The notes beneath the pieces were generated by a model, which was given only the letters and a program-made list of their open reading frames with translations, did not search any database and was not told the DNA's origin. A DNA stretch of 27,610 bases, taken from JAPLDP01 sp964628285 (GTDB lineage Bacteria; Bacteroidota; Bacteroidia; Bacteroidales; JAGONC01). Of the stretch, positions 17,324 to 25,223 are shown in pieces (the stretch's first letter is position 1; each line of letters opens with the position of its first letter). The stretch lies in the NCBI GenBank assembly GCA_964628285.1, contig CAZVNP010000046.1, positions 1 to 27,610 of the forward strand. The letters are read 5' to 3'. Position numbers and translations under genes: made by a program.

Positions 17324-17641
17324 TCAGAGATAGGGCTCCAGCTTCCTGACGATGACAGCCTTGGGGACGGCCCCCACCTGTTTGTCCACCAACTTTCCGT
17401 CCTTGAAAAAGAGGATCGTCGGGATGTTTCTGATGCCAAAGCGGCTGGTCGTACCGGGATTGCTATCCACATCGAGCTTGCCGACGATGACGCGTCCGGC
17501 GTAATCCTTTGAGATATCCTCCAAGATAGGGGCCACCATCCTGCACGGTCCGCACCAAATCGCCCACATGTCGACTAGAACAGGCTTGTCGGAGGCCATG
17601 ACGACCTCATCAAAATTCTTATCTGTCAGTTCCAAGGCCAT
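17324..17641 (-). CDS. trxA: Thioredoxin
   Basis: 105 residues, the classic single-domain size. The redox site WCGPC is at 29-33 within VDMWAIWCGPCRM (Met replaces the more usual Phe in DFWA), the buried Asp is D24, and the cis-proline is in RNIPT. It reduces protein disulfides in the cytosol (for example ribonucleotide reductase) and is itself reduced by thioredoxin reductase. The start at 17641 fits the family. It lies 141 bases after dnaE with its own -7 element, and the DUF58 gene follows after 33 bases. Confidence 0.96.
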   Translation of the reverse strand: MALELTDKNFDEVVMASDKPVLVDMWAIWCGPCRMVAPILEDISKDYAGRVIVGKLDVDSNPGTTSRFGIRNIPTILFFKDGKLVDKQVGAVPKAVIVRKLEPYL

Positions 17642-17674
17642 ATATCAGAGCTTTTTTAGTTGTTTAAACGGAGC

Positions 17675-17682
17675 CAAAATTA
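17675..17682 (-). promoter_or_regulatory. Candidate -7 element for trxA and the DUF58 gene
   Basis: Read on the minus strand, TAATTTTG matches TAnnTTTG exactly, 33 bases upstream of the trxA ATG. The -33 element is not evident, so the call rests on the -7 match and its position in an AT-rich spacer. Confidence 0.45.
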
Positions 17683-17782
17683 GAAAATTTATTTTAAAGG
17701 CTGATGATTCATTGTTTGTCTGTCATGCAAAATGAGGTTCTCTAAAACCATTACGACCGTTCATACTGAACGTCATAGCATC

Positions 17783-20700
17783 TCAATTCAATTTATAGTT
17801 CACCGGCGGGAGATCGGATACCGCTCTGATGAACTCATAGCTGTTGACTTTCAACTTTGCCGACAGCATCTCCAGCGACAGCGCCTCATCGGCATCGGTC
17901 ACCAGGAATTTCAAAGGGCATTTGCCTTTGTACTGGCTGACCAGATCGTGCAATTCTTCAATAAGTTGTTCATTGATATCTTCGAGGTTGATCATAAGGG
18001 TGATCTGATTGGTGTATTTCTCCACTGCCTCGGCCAGAAGTGCCAGGCTGATGATTTTAACCTCAAGCTGTGTCTCGGAGTCATAGCGTGGGCCTATCCT
18101 GGCTTTCACAAGCAGCGGTGTTCCCTCCACCAGAAAATGTTTCATCTTCAGATAATCTTCCGAGAACAGTGGCAGTCGTATGGAATCATTATAATCTTCG
18201 ATGATGAAGGTGGCAAAAGGTTTGCCCGTCTGTGTAGTACGGTGGGTGACCTCCGTGAGGATACCGCAAAAGGTTATCTCGGGCCTGCCACGGAATTCAG
18301 GGAGTTTATTTTTAAAATCAGATATTTCGACATTACAGAAGTTACCCATCTCTATTTTAAATTCATCCAGAGGATGCCCGGAGATATAAAAACCGGTGAC
18401 CTCTTTTTCATTTTTTATCTTTTCCATCTTGGACCATGGCTCGCACGATGGTATCAGCATGGAGGGGCTGACGGTCATCGTCTCTTCGCCGAAGAGGGTA
18501 ACCTGGGCGGCGTTCTGCTTGAACTGGTGATCGGATGCAAAGCGTATGACTTTGTCGAGGAAGGTACTTTCGTCACCGGGTTCATGGTAAAAATACTGTG
18601 CCCTGTGGATGCCTTCGAAGCAATCGAAGGCGCCGGCCATGGCCAGGGCTTCAAGATTGCGTCTGTTCACTGTTCTAAGGCTGAGACGTAAGGCCAGATC
18701 GAAGATATCACGGTAAGGACCGTTTTTATTACGTTCCTCAATGATGTGCTGGACGCCTGCTTCGCCGATACCTTTGACGGCGGCCATGCCGAAGCGTACC
18801 TCACCCTTTTTGTTGACGACGAATTTCAGCTCGCTTTCATTGATATCGGGGCCCAGGACAGGGATCCGTTGCCGACGGCATTCATCGATAAAATAAGTGA
18901 TCTGCTTGATATCGCTGAGGTTATGTGTGAGCACGGCAGCCATGTACTCGGCCATATAATGAGCCTTGAGGTAAGCCGTCTGATAGCCAATGATGGAATA
19001 GGCGGCGGCGTGGGAGCGGTTAAAACCGTAATTGCCAAACTCCTGCATGATGCTGAACACCTCGATGGCTTTTTGTTCATCAATCCCTTTTTGTTTAGCT
19101 CCTTCAATGAACTCCGCTTTCTGCTGCTCCATGATATCTTTGTGTTTCTTGCCCATGGCCCAGCGCAGCACGTCGGCTTTGCCCAGTGAGAAACCGCCGA
19201 TGATCTGGGCCGCCTGCATGATCTGCTCCTGATAAACCATGATGCCGTGAGTGGGCTTCAGTATCTCCTCCAGCAACGGATGTGGATAATCGACGTTCTC
19301 GAGCTTGTGTTTACGTTTAATATACTTGCTGACATATTCCATGGGGCCGGGACGGTAAAGAGCGTTCATGGCGATGAGATCCTCGATGATCGTTGGTTTC
19401 AGCTCCCTGAGGTTGCTGCGCATGCCGTCCGACTCAAACTGGAAGGTGCCGATGGTCTCGCCACGGCGGAATAAGTCGAAGGTCGCCTCATCGTCGAGGG
19501 GGATGTTGTCAATGTCGATGCGGATGCCATGTCGCTTGTAAATATTTTCAACAGCATCTTTGATGATCGACAGTGTTTTGAGCCCGAGAAAATCCATTTT
19601 AAGCATGCCCACCTTTTCGACCAGCTTACCCTCATACTGTGTGACCATGAGTTCAGAGTCTTTGGCCGTAGCCAGGGGGACATATTCCGTCAAATCATCC
19701 GGGCCTATGATGACGCCACAGGCGTGGGTGCCGGTGTGGCGTGCCGAGCCTTCAAGGATCTCGGCAAATGCCAGGGTCTTCCGTGCCAGTTCCGGTCCCT
19801 GCCTTTTGATCTCGTCCAGCTCAGGCACCTCCTGGTAGGCCCGGCTCAACGTGATGCCGGGTCGTTCCGGTACCAGCTTGGCCAGACGGTCGGTCTCGTC
19901 AAGAGGCAGCTTAAGCACACGTCCCACGTCACGGATCGACAACCGTGCCGCCATGGTGCCAAAGGTCACAATCTGCGCCACCTTGTCTTCGCCATATTTG
20001 TCCGCAACATATTTAAGCACCCTCTCTCTTCCTTCATCGTCGAAATCAATATCGATGTCCGGCATCGTAATCCTTTCCGGATTCAGAAAACGTTCAAAGA
20101 GCAGGTTGTACCTGATGGGATCGATGTTGGTGATGCCCGTGCAATACGCCACCGCCGAGCCGGCCGCCGATCCACGGCCCGGCCCGACCATGACACCGCG
20201 TTCACGCGCAGCATTGATGAAATCCTGCACAATAAGGAAATAGCCCGAGAAACCCATCTTGCTGATCTCCGACAGTTCATAGTCCAAACGCCTCCTGATG
20301 TCATCCGTCAGCTCAGGATAACGTTTTTCAGCACCCTTAAAGGTTAGGTGACGCAAATATTCATCCTCGTTTGAGAAACTGTCCGGTAAAGGAAAGTGGG
20401 GTAAAATAATTTTATTGGTTGTAAAATCATAGTCCTCCACCTTATCGACGATTTCCATGGTATTATGAAGGGCTTCCAGTGTATCGGTAAAAAGATAGGC
20501 CATCTCCTCCTCTGATTTCAAATATTCCTGACCGGTATATTGCATAGCATCCTCCGACTCGGCATCCTTGCCGGTATTGAGGCATATCAGAATATGGTGG
20601 GCTTCATAATCGTCAGGGTTAATAAAATGCACATCGTTGGTGGCGATGCATTTAACATGATACTTGCGGGCCAGCCTCAGAAGGACCTTATTAACGGTTT

Positions 20701-21250
20701 TTTGCTCCGGCAAACCATGATCCATAAGCTCGAGGTAAAAATCATCACCGAAAATATCAAGGTATTCCTGAAGCACCTCACCGGCCTTTTCCTCTCCGTG
20801 ATTAAGGATGGTTGATGGTATCTCTCCGCCCAGGCAGGCCGAGCCGGCGATTAACCCTTCATGGTACTGCCTGAGTAGATCCTTGTCAATGCGCGGGGTA
20901 TAGTAGAAATTTTCCTTCCTGAAGCCTATGGAGCTGAGTTTGGACAGATTCTTATATCCGGTCATGTTTTTAGCCAGCAGGATGAGATGAAAGCCGCTGC
21001 GGTCGATCTTGGCCGAGCGGTTATGACATCCCCGGCGGGCAACATAAGTCTCACAACCTATAATCGGTTTAATGCCCTGTTCCCTGGCCATCTCAAAGAA
21101 TTTCAGGACACCGTACAGATTGCCGTGGTCGGTGATGGCCAGGGCTTTCATGTCTAGATCATGGGCCCTTTTCAGCAACCCTTCGATGCCGGCGGCACCG
21201 TCAAGGATAGAATATTGAGTGTGAACATGTAAATGAACAAAGTCAGACAT
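17783..21250 (-). CDS. dnaE: DNA polymerase III subunit alpha
   Basis: 1155 residues from the ATG at 21250 (MSDFVHLHVHTQYSILDG), which fits the family better than the in-frame ATG 12 bases upstream. It is the replicative polymerase. An N-terminal PHP domain (about 1-270) keeps H8-x-H10, ITDHGN, GCETY and NDVHF. The catalytic aspartates are D398 and D400 in PDIDIDFDDEGRERVL and D553 in KMDFLGLKTL. GPGRGSAAGSAVAYCTGIT and GTHACGVIIGPDDL are also typical. A helix-hairpin-helix/OB part lies towards the end (FCGILTEVTHRTTQTGKPFATF). A promoter sits just upstream, and trxA follows on the same strand. Length is normal for the DnaE1 class. Confidence 0.98.
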   Translation of the reverse strand: MSDFVHLHVHTQYSILDGAAGIEGLLKRAHDLDMKALAITDHGNLYGVLKFFEMAREQGIKPIIGCETYVARRGCHNRSAKIDRSGFHLILLAKNMTGYKNLSKLSSIGFRKENFYYTPRIDKDLLRQYHEGLIAGSACLGGEIPSTILNHGEEKAGEVLQEYLDIFGDDFYLELMDHGLPEQKTVNKVLLRLARKYHVKCIATNDVHFINPDDYEAHHILICLNTGKDAESEDAMQYTGQEYLKSEEEMAYLFTDTLEALHNTMEIVDKVEDYDFTTNKIILPHFPLPDSFSNEDEYLRHLTFKGAEKRYPELTDDIRRRLDYELSEISKMGFSGYFLIVQDFINAARERGVMVGPGRGSAAGSAVAYCTGITNIDPIRYNLLFERFLNPERITMPDIDIDFDDEGRERVLKYVADKYGEDKVAQIVTFGTMAARLSIRDVGRVLKLPLDETDRLAKLVPERPGITLSRAYQEVPELDEIKRQGPELARKTLAFAEILEGSARHTGTHACGVIIGPDDLTEYVPLATAKDSELMVTQYEGKLVEKVGMLKMDFLGLKTLSIIKDAVENIYKRHGIRIDIDNIPLDDEATFDLFRRGETIGTFQFESDGMRSNLRELKPTIIEDLIAMNALYRPGPMEYVSKYIKRKHKLENVDYPHPLLEEILKPTHGIMVYQEQIMQAAQIIGGFSLGKADVLRWAMGKKHKDIMEQQKAEFIEGAKQKGIDEQKAIEVFSIMQEFGNYGFNRSHAAAYSIIGYQTAYLKAHYMAEYMAAVLTHNLSDIKQITYFIDECRRQRIPVLGPDINESELKFVVNKKGEVRFGMAAVKGIGEAGVQHIIEERNKNGPYRDIFDLALRLSLRTVNRRNLEALAMAGAFDCFEGIHRAQYFYHEPGDESTFLDKVIRFASDHQFKQNAAQVTLFGEETMTVSPSMLIPSCEPWSKMEKIKNEKEVTGFYISGHPLDEFKIEMGNFCNVEISDFKNKLPEFRGRPEITFCGILTEVTHRTTQTGKPFATFIIEDYNDSIRLPLFSEDYLKMKHFLVEGTPLLVKARIGPRYDSETQLEVKIISLALLAEAVEKYTNQITLMINLEDINEQLIEELHDLVSQYKGKCPLKFLVTDADEALSLEMLSAKLKVNSYEFIRAVSDLPPVNYKLN

Positions 21251-21294
21251 GATGCCGGTCAATCAATGAATTAAGTTTTCCATACCTGCCCGGA

Positions 21295-21323
21295 CAAATT
21301 TACTTAAAATGATAAAGAAACAA
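21295..21323 (-). promoter_or_regulatory. Bacteroidetes-type promoter for dnaE
   Basis: On the minus strand, TTG (21323-21321) is followed after 18 bases by TAAATTTG (21302-21295), a full match to the -7 consensus TAnnTTTG with a near-consensus -33. It lies 44 bases upstream of the chosen start. Confidence 0.6.
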
Positions 21324-21402
21324 CGGCCTGTTGATAACTATGGAAATAAATCAGGACCAATTGAAATTCCAATTTTTTCTTTTTATTTTAAGAAATAAGT
21401 CC

Positions 21403-21410
21403 GACCTTTG
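21403..21410 (+). promoter_or_regulatory. Candidate -7 element for rpsP
   Basis: GACCTTTG, one mismatch from TAnnTTTG, is followed by CAGG and preceded by a T-rich tract at 21373-21390 where the -33 element would lie. It would give a leader of about 85 bases containing the hairpin at 21423-21464. Confidence 0.35.
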
Positions 21411-21422
21411 CAGGCCGTTTTT

Positions 21423-21464
21423 CACCCCTCAGTATGCTGGACATCTAATACTGAGAAAAGGGTG
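21423..21464 (+). promoter_or_regulatory. Structured leader hairpin upstream of rpsP
   Basis: CACCC (21423-21427) plus CTCAGTAT (21428-21435) pair with ATACTGAG (21448-21455) plus GGGTG (21460-21464). That makes 13 pairs, interrupted only by an AAAA bulge on the 3' side (21456-21459), with a 12-base loop GCTGGACATCTA. It ends 38 bases before the rpsP ATG and may be a ribosomal-protein leader through which S16 controls its own synthesis. The pairing is seen; the function is inferred. Confidence 0.5.
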
Positions 21465-21502
21465 TCGGATTCTAACTCATAACTGAAAATTATTATTCAT
21501 CC

Positions 21503-22222
21503 ATGCCAACGAAAATCAGATTACAACGACGTGGTAAAAAGCATATGCCTTTTTATCATATTGTCATTGCGGATGGTCGTGCACCACGTGACGGGCGCTT
21601 TATAGAAAAAATTGGCACTTATAATCCCCTGACAAATCCGGCCGAAATCAACATCGATATGGACAAAGCGCTGGAATGGCTCGTCAAGGGGGCACAACCC
21701 ACCGACACGGTGCGGGCGATCATGTCATATAAAGGCATCCTGTACAAATACCATCTGCAGAAGGGTGTTAAAAAAGGTGCTTTAACGCAGCAACAGGCCG
21801 ACAATCGGTTTGATGAATGGCTCGCCGCAAAGGAAGCTAAGATACAAAGCCGCATCAAGGAGACGGAACTCACAAGGAAAGAAAAAAACAAACACCGTCT
21901 GGAGGCCGAGGCAAAGATCAGAGAGGCGCGTGAGAAGACCCTCGCTAAAAAACGTGCCGCCGAGATGGAAGCCCGTGCCGAAGCTGCCGCCGAAACAACG
22001 GAAGAGACGGCAACGGCACAGCCTGCAGCAGAAAAGGCCACACCGGCACCTCAGGCTGTGGAAGAACCCATGACTGCCGCCAACAAACAAACCACCACAA
22101 CAGAAACAACCGCTGAAGATAATAACGCCGAACCCGTGGCAGAAGAAGCTGAGACAGAATCTATAACTGATAAAGATAATCCTGAACAGGAAAAACAGAA
22201 GGAAGACACTGAATCAGAGTAA
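21503..22222 (+). CDS. rpsP: 30S ribosomal protein S16 with long C-terminal tail
   Basis: The first 80 or so of 239 residues are a complete bS16 (MPTKIRLQRRGKKHMPFYHI, ADGRAPRDGRFIEKIGTYNP), which binds 16S rRNA early in 30S assembly. A conserved-looking helical region (about 85-165) rich in Lys, Glu and Ala follows. The last 75 residues are low-complexity Ala, Thr, Glu and Pro, ending in an acidic stretch (QEKQKEDTESE). Bacteroidetes S16 is often extended, commonly to 150-190 residues by my recollection, so this one is long even for the phylum. The leader hairpin precedes it and a strong intrinsic terminator follows, which isolates it from rimM. Confidence 0.96.
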   Translation: MPTKIRLQRRGKKHMPFYHIVIADGRAPRDGRFIEKIGTYNPLTNPAEINIDMDKALEWLVKGAQPTDTVRAIMSYKGILYKYHLQKGVKKGALTQQQADNRFDEWLAAKEAKIQSRIKETELTRKEKNKHRLEAEAKIREAREKTLAKKRAAEMEARAEAAAETTEETATAQPAAEKATPAPQAVEEPMTAANKQTTTTETTAEDNNAEPVAEEAETESITDKDNPEQEKQKEDTESE

Positions 22223-22243
22223 CATGCACATCATGTGCCGGAG

Positions 22244-22272
22244 AGGCCGGAATGTATATTCCGGCCTTTTTT
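22244..22272 (+). terminator. Intrinsic terminator between rpsP and rimM
   Basis: AGGCCGGAAT (22244-22253), loop GTAT, ATTCCGGCCT (22258-22267), with six Ts at 22267-22272. This is a textbook GC-rich hairpin and T-run, 22 bases after the rpsP stop and ahead of the rimM start at 22306. Confidence 0.85.
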
Positions 22273-22305
22273 GTATATTTACCGTTCTTTTTGACATCTC
22301 CCGTT

Positions 22306-22857
22306 ATGCTGCCATATAAACGATTCGACACGACAAATTGCCGCCGCATCGGACATGTGCTGAAAGCTTTCCGGCACCAGGGTGAGATGTTATGTCTGTT
22401 TGAAGAGAACGAAATCCCCGGGGATCTCCTCACAGAGGAATTTTTTTTCTTTGATGTCGGGGATGAGCTGGTGCCATTCCATGTGGGCATGGTGCGTTTA
22501 CTGGATGAGCACACGGCTGTGATGAAAATCGACGACATCGACACCCCGGAAAAAGCCGGGGCTTTCCGAAACAGAGCTATATACCTGCCTTCTAAAATAA
22601 CCTCTTCAACCATAAGTGAACAAATCAGCCTTCAGGAGCTTGCCGGATATAAAATAGAAGATAAAGAAAAAGGGGAGCTGGGTATCATTGAGAACATGAT
22701 CGTTCTGCCTGAGCAAACCCTGCTTCGCATCCTGCATCATAATAAAGAGATCCTCATCCCTGCAGTGGAAGGGATCATCGTTAAAATTGACCGTCGCGGC
22801 AAACGGGTTTACATTGATGCCCCTGAGGGATTGATCGATCTTTACCTCAACCAGTGA
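22306..22857 (+). CDS. rimM: 16S rRNA processing protein RimM
   Basis: 183 residues when started at the ATG at 22306 (MLPYKRFDTTNCRRIGHVLKAFRHQGEM), which matches RimM; the upstream in-frame ATG at 22252 falls inside the terminator and would add a spurious hydrophobic lead. The N-terminal domain carries IGHVLKAFRHQG and VRLLDEHTAVMKIDDIDTPEKAGAFRNRAIYLP. The C-terminal PRC-barrel (about 105-180) has LAGYKIEDKEKGELGIIENM, ILIPAVEGIIVKID and APEGLIDLYL. RimM helps mature the head of the 30S subunit and binds ribosomal protein S19. It follows rpsP, as in many bacteria, and its stop is seven bases before the next gene. Confidence 0.94.
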   Translation: MLPYKRFDTTNCRRIGHVLKAFRHQGEMLCLFEENEIPGDLLTEEFFFFDVGDELVPFHVGMVRLLDEHTAVMKIDDIDTPEKAGAFRNRAIYLPSKITSSTISEQISLQELAGYKIEDKEKGELGIIENMIVLPEQTLLRILHHNKEILIPAVEGIIVKIDRRGKRVYIDAPEGLIDLYLNQ

Positions 22858-22864
22858 TGCTGCC

Positions 22865-23569
22865 ATGCCGATGTTCCGTCTGAAACAATTCAACATCAAC
22901 GATGATAACTGCACGATGCGAGTGGGCACTGACGCCATTCTGCTGGGTTGCTGGGTCGAACCTGCCGGCGCGGCGACCATCCTTGACATCGGCACCGGCT
23001 CAGGTCTCATCGCCTTGATGCTGGCACAGAAATCGGATGCCGCCATCGATGCAATTGACATTGACGAAACCAGTATCAGGCAGGCGCAGGAAAACATACG
23101 TCGGAGTCCGTGGCCCGACCGGGTAAAAGCCTATCATGTGTCACTGCAAGCGTTCGTGACCTCATACCAAGCCTGCTATGACCTGGTTGTCAGCAATCCC
23201 CCTTTTTATACCAACTTTTATAAAGGAGCCGATAAAAAGAAAAACGTCGCCAGGCATACCGACCTGCTGAGCTATGAGACTCTGGCTCATGCCGCTTCAC
23301 AACTGCTGCGCCCCGGCGGTCGTTGCTGCCTGATACTGCCTTATAATGAGAGCACGCGTTTCCGTGAGCTGGCCCTGCAAAAAGGTTTTCACCTGAACCG
23401 GTGCCTTTTGATCCGTCCCAAGGTCAATAAAGAGGTTAACCGCATCATCATGGAATTCTCACAGATGAGGAAAGAATTGCGGAGCGAAAAACTCGTCATC
23501 CGTTATCCCGACAACAGTTACACAAGGGAATACATGAATTTTACCAGCCCGTACTATTTGGATTTCTGA
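22865..23569 (+). CDS. trmN6: tRNA1(Val) (adenine37-N6)-methyltransferase-like protein
   Basis: 234 residues with the TrmN6 (YfiC) pattern: MFRLKQFNINDDNCTMRVGTDAILLGCW at the start, the AdoMet-binding motif LDIGTGSGLIALMLAQ, the acidic end of strand 2 (IDAIDIDETSIRQAQEN), and the catalytic N111-P-P-F114 (SNPPFYTN). This matches N6-adenine methylation, probably of A37 in tRNA-Val; the tRNA target is inferred from the family. It starts seven bases after rimM, so the two are probably co-transcribed; a start at the third codon (MFRLKQF) is possible. It is convergent with prmC, with a 46-base spacer. Confidence 0.9.
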   Translation: MPMFRLKQFNINDDNCTMRVGTDAILLGCWVEPAGAATILDIGTGSGLIALMLAQKSDAAIDAIDIDETSIRQAQENIRRSPWPDRVKAYHVSLQAFVTSYQACYDLVVSNPPFYTNFYKGADKKKNVARHTDLLSYETLAHAASQLLRPGGRCCLILPYNESTRFRELALQKGFHLNRCLLIRPKVNKEVNRIIMEFSQMRKELRSEKLVIRYPDNSYTREYMNFTSPYYLDF

Positions 23570-23615
23570 ATAGCATTGCTCGTCATGGAAGAAATTATTT
23601 CAGGGCTCCGGTGCA

Positions 23616-24506
23616 TCAGGTCAGGGTAGCCCTCACCATCCGGTCTTTGCCGTTGATATCCTGCCGCAACACGATATCGCCGAAGCTTTTCCCGGCCAAC
23701 AAAGCCGTCACCTCCTGCCCTTTCCTTTCATTGATCTCAACGTACAATCGCCCCGGTCTTTTCAGATGTTTAAGCGCAAAGGCGGCAATGGCTTCATAAA
23801 ATATAAGGGGATGTTCATCGCTCACAAAAAGCGATACCCAGGGTTCATATTGCAGGACATTTTGCCTCATGAACGCACGCTCCGACAGGCAGACGTAAGG
23901 CGGATTGCTCATCACCACATCATATGACCCACTTAAATCACGCACAAACCACGACAGGATATCGTGCTTGAGAAACCGAATCCGTACCCCGTGGTAACGG
24001 GCATTCTTTCGCGCAATCTGTAAAACGGAGGTGTAGATGTCGGTGCCGGTGATGCGGATGTCGGGTATATTTTTCCCGATGGCGACAGCTATGCATCCGC
24101 TGCCTGTTCCTATATCAAGTAACTCGCGAGGATGATCATCACCCATCATGCCGCCGCCAGCCTTCAAATCGCCTATCACCCAGTCGACCAGCTCTTCCGT
24201 CTCGGGTCTCGGTATGAGTACATTTTCATCAACATAAAATTCAAGACCGTAAAAAAATGTCTTACCCAGGATATATTGTACCGGGACATGATGTAACAAA
24301 CTGTCCACGCCCTCCTCCAGACGGTTCAGAACATCAAATTTCAGAGGCCGCTCCGGGTCGGCCAACAGCTCCGTCCGCGTCAATCCTGTGAACTCCTGCA
24401 GAAGAATGAACAACAGGCTTTCACCCTCTTCTTTACCGTATACCTTTCCCAGCTGTCTTTTGTAATCCCTAAAAACCTTACTGATGGGCAATGAGTATTT
24501 TTTCAT
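23616..24506 (-). CDS. prmC: Peptide chain release factor N5-glutamine methyltransferase
   Basis: 296 residues from the ATG at 24506 (MKKYSLPISKVFRDYKRQLG); the frame extends 12 codons further up through a hydrophobic run (MYKITIFIYFSG) that is not family-like. PrmC (HemK) methylates the Gln of the GGQ motif in RF1 and RF2. Seen here: an N-terminal helical domain, YILGKTFFYGLEFYVDENVL, IPRPETEELVDW, the AdoMet motif LLDIGTGSGCIAVAI, catalytic N201-P-P-Y204 (SNPPYV), and QYEPWVSLFVSDE. It is divergent from the kinase gene, with a 66-base AT-rich region between that must hold both promoters. Confidence 0.96.
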   Translation of the reverse strand: MKKYSLPISKVFRDYKRQLGKVYGKEEGESLLFILLQEFTGLTRTELLADPERPLKFDVLNRLEEGVDSLLHHVPVQYILGKTFFYGLEFYVDENVLIPRPETEELVDWVIGDLKAGGGMMGDDHPRELLDIGTGSGCIAVAIGKNIPDIRITGTDIYTSVLQIARKNARYHGVRIRFLKHDILSWFVRDLSGSYDVVMSNPPYVCLSERAFMRQNVLQYEPWVSLFVSDEHPLIFYEAIAAFALKHLKRPGRLYVEINERKGQEVTALLAGKSFGDIVLRQDINGKDRMVRATLT

Positions 24507-24572
24507 ACCACTAAAGTAAATAAATATTGTAATTTTATACACTCAACATGGATTAAACAATTCCTATCAGTT

Positions 24573-25223
24573 ATGATCGGCGACATTCTGATGATCAATG
24601 AAAACCACCGCAAGGCTTCACGGCAATGTGCAGAGCTGTTGTTACCCTATCTTGAAGACACACAACGCAGGTATGCCGTCTCCATAGCGGGTGAGTCGGG
24701 CGCCGGCAAGTCGGAGATTGCAGCCGCTCTGGCTGCCGATCTGAACAGTCTCGACTTCAGGACGGTCATCGTACAGCAGGATGATTATTTTGTGCTTCCG
24801 CCCCGTTCAAACGCCAAAAAACGGGAAGAAGACATCGGATGGGTCGGTCCCCCCGAGGTCAGGCTCGACCTGCTCGATGGTCACATCAGGCGCTTCATTA
24901 CAGGTGCCAAAATGCTGAAAAAACCACTGGTGCTCTTTAGCGAAAACAAGATCAGTAGTGAAACGTTAAACCTTGACGGGTTCAATATCATGATTGTCGA
25001 GGGTACCTACACCACACTCCTGAAACATATTCACTTCAGTATTTTCATCGATCGCGATTATAATGACACTCGCGAGGACAGGAAACGCAGGTCCAGGGAA
25101 ACACAGGACAATCATCTGGAAACTATTCTTGGTATCGAGCATGATATTATCCTAAGGCATAGACAACAAGCGGATATTATCGTCACCAGGGATTTTAAGG
25201 CCATAAAAAATCCATTCCGGTGA
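24573..25223 (+). CDS. P-loop kinase of the uridine kinase/phosphoribulokinase superfamily
   Basis: 216 residues. Walker A G40-ESGAGK-S47, a Walker B-like VEGTYTTLL, QQDDYFVLPP after the first strand-helix unit (the place of the SQDSFY-type motif in uridine kinases), and an Arg-rich lid (DRKRRSRETQDNHLETILGIEH) all fit the uridine kinase/PRK superfamily. Substrate cannot be told: uridine, a sugar, or a sugar acid are possible. The N-terminal 30 residues (NHRKASRQCAELLLPYLED) precede the fold proper. The stop overlaps the next gene's start by four bases (GTGA), so translation is coupled to the glycosyltransferase, which suggests that the kinase makes or removes a phosphate on a precursor or product of it. 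An alternative start is Met 7 (24591). Confidence 0.8.
   Translation: MIGDILMINENHRKASRQCAELLLPYLEDTQRRYAVSIAGESGAGKSEIAAALAADLNSLDFRTVIVQQDDYFVLPPRSNAKKREEDIGWVGPPEVRLDLLDGHIRRFITGAKMLKKPLVLFSENKISSETLNLDGFNIMIVEGTYTTLLKHIHFSIFIDRDYNDTREDRKRRSRETQDNHLETILGIEHDIILRHRQQADIIVTRDFKAIKNPFR

Noticed and set aside
17732..18691. 319-residue plus-strand frame
   Set aside because: Almost entirely antisense to dnaE and without recognisable domains.
19529..20347. 272-residue plus-strand frame
   Set aside because: Antisense to the catalytic region of dnaE; shadow frame.
22252..22305. Upstream ATG for rimM at 22252
   Set aside because: It falls inside the rpsP terminator and adds a hydrophobic stretch not seen in RimM; the ATG at 22306 fits the family.
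24507..24542. Upstream start for prmC at 24542
   Set aside because: The extra 12 residues are AT-rich spacer translation; MKKYSLPISKVF at 24506 is the likely start.
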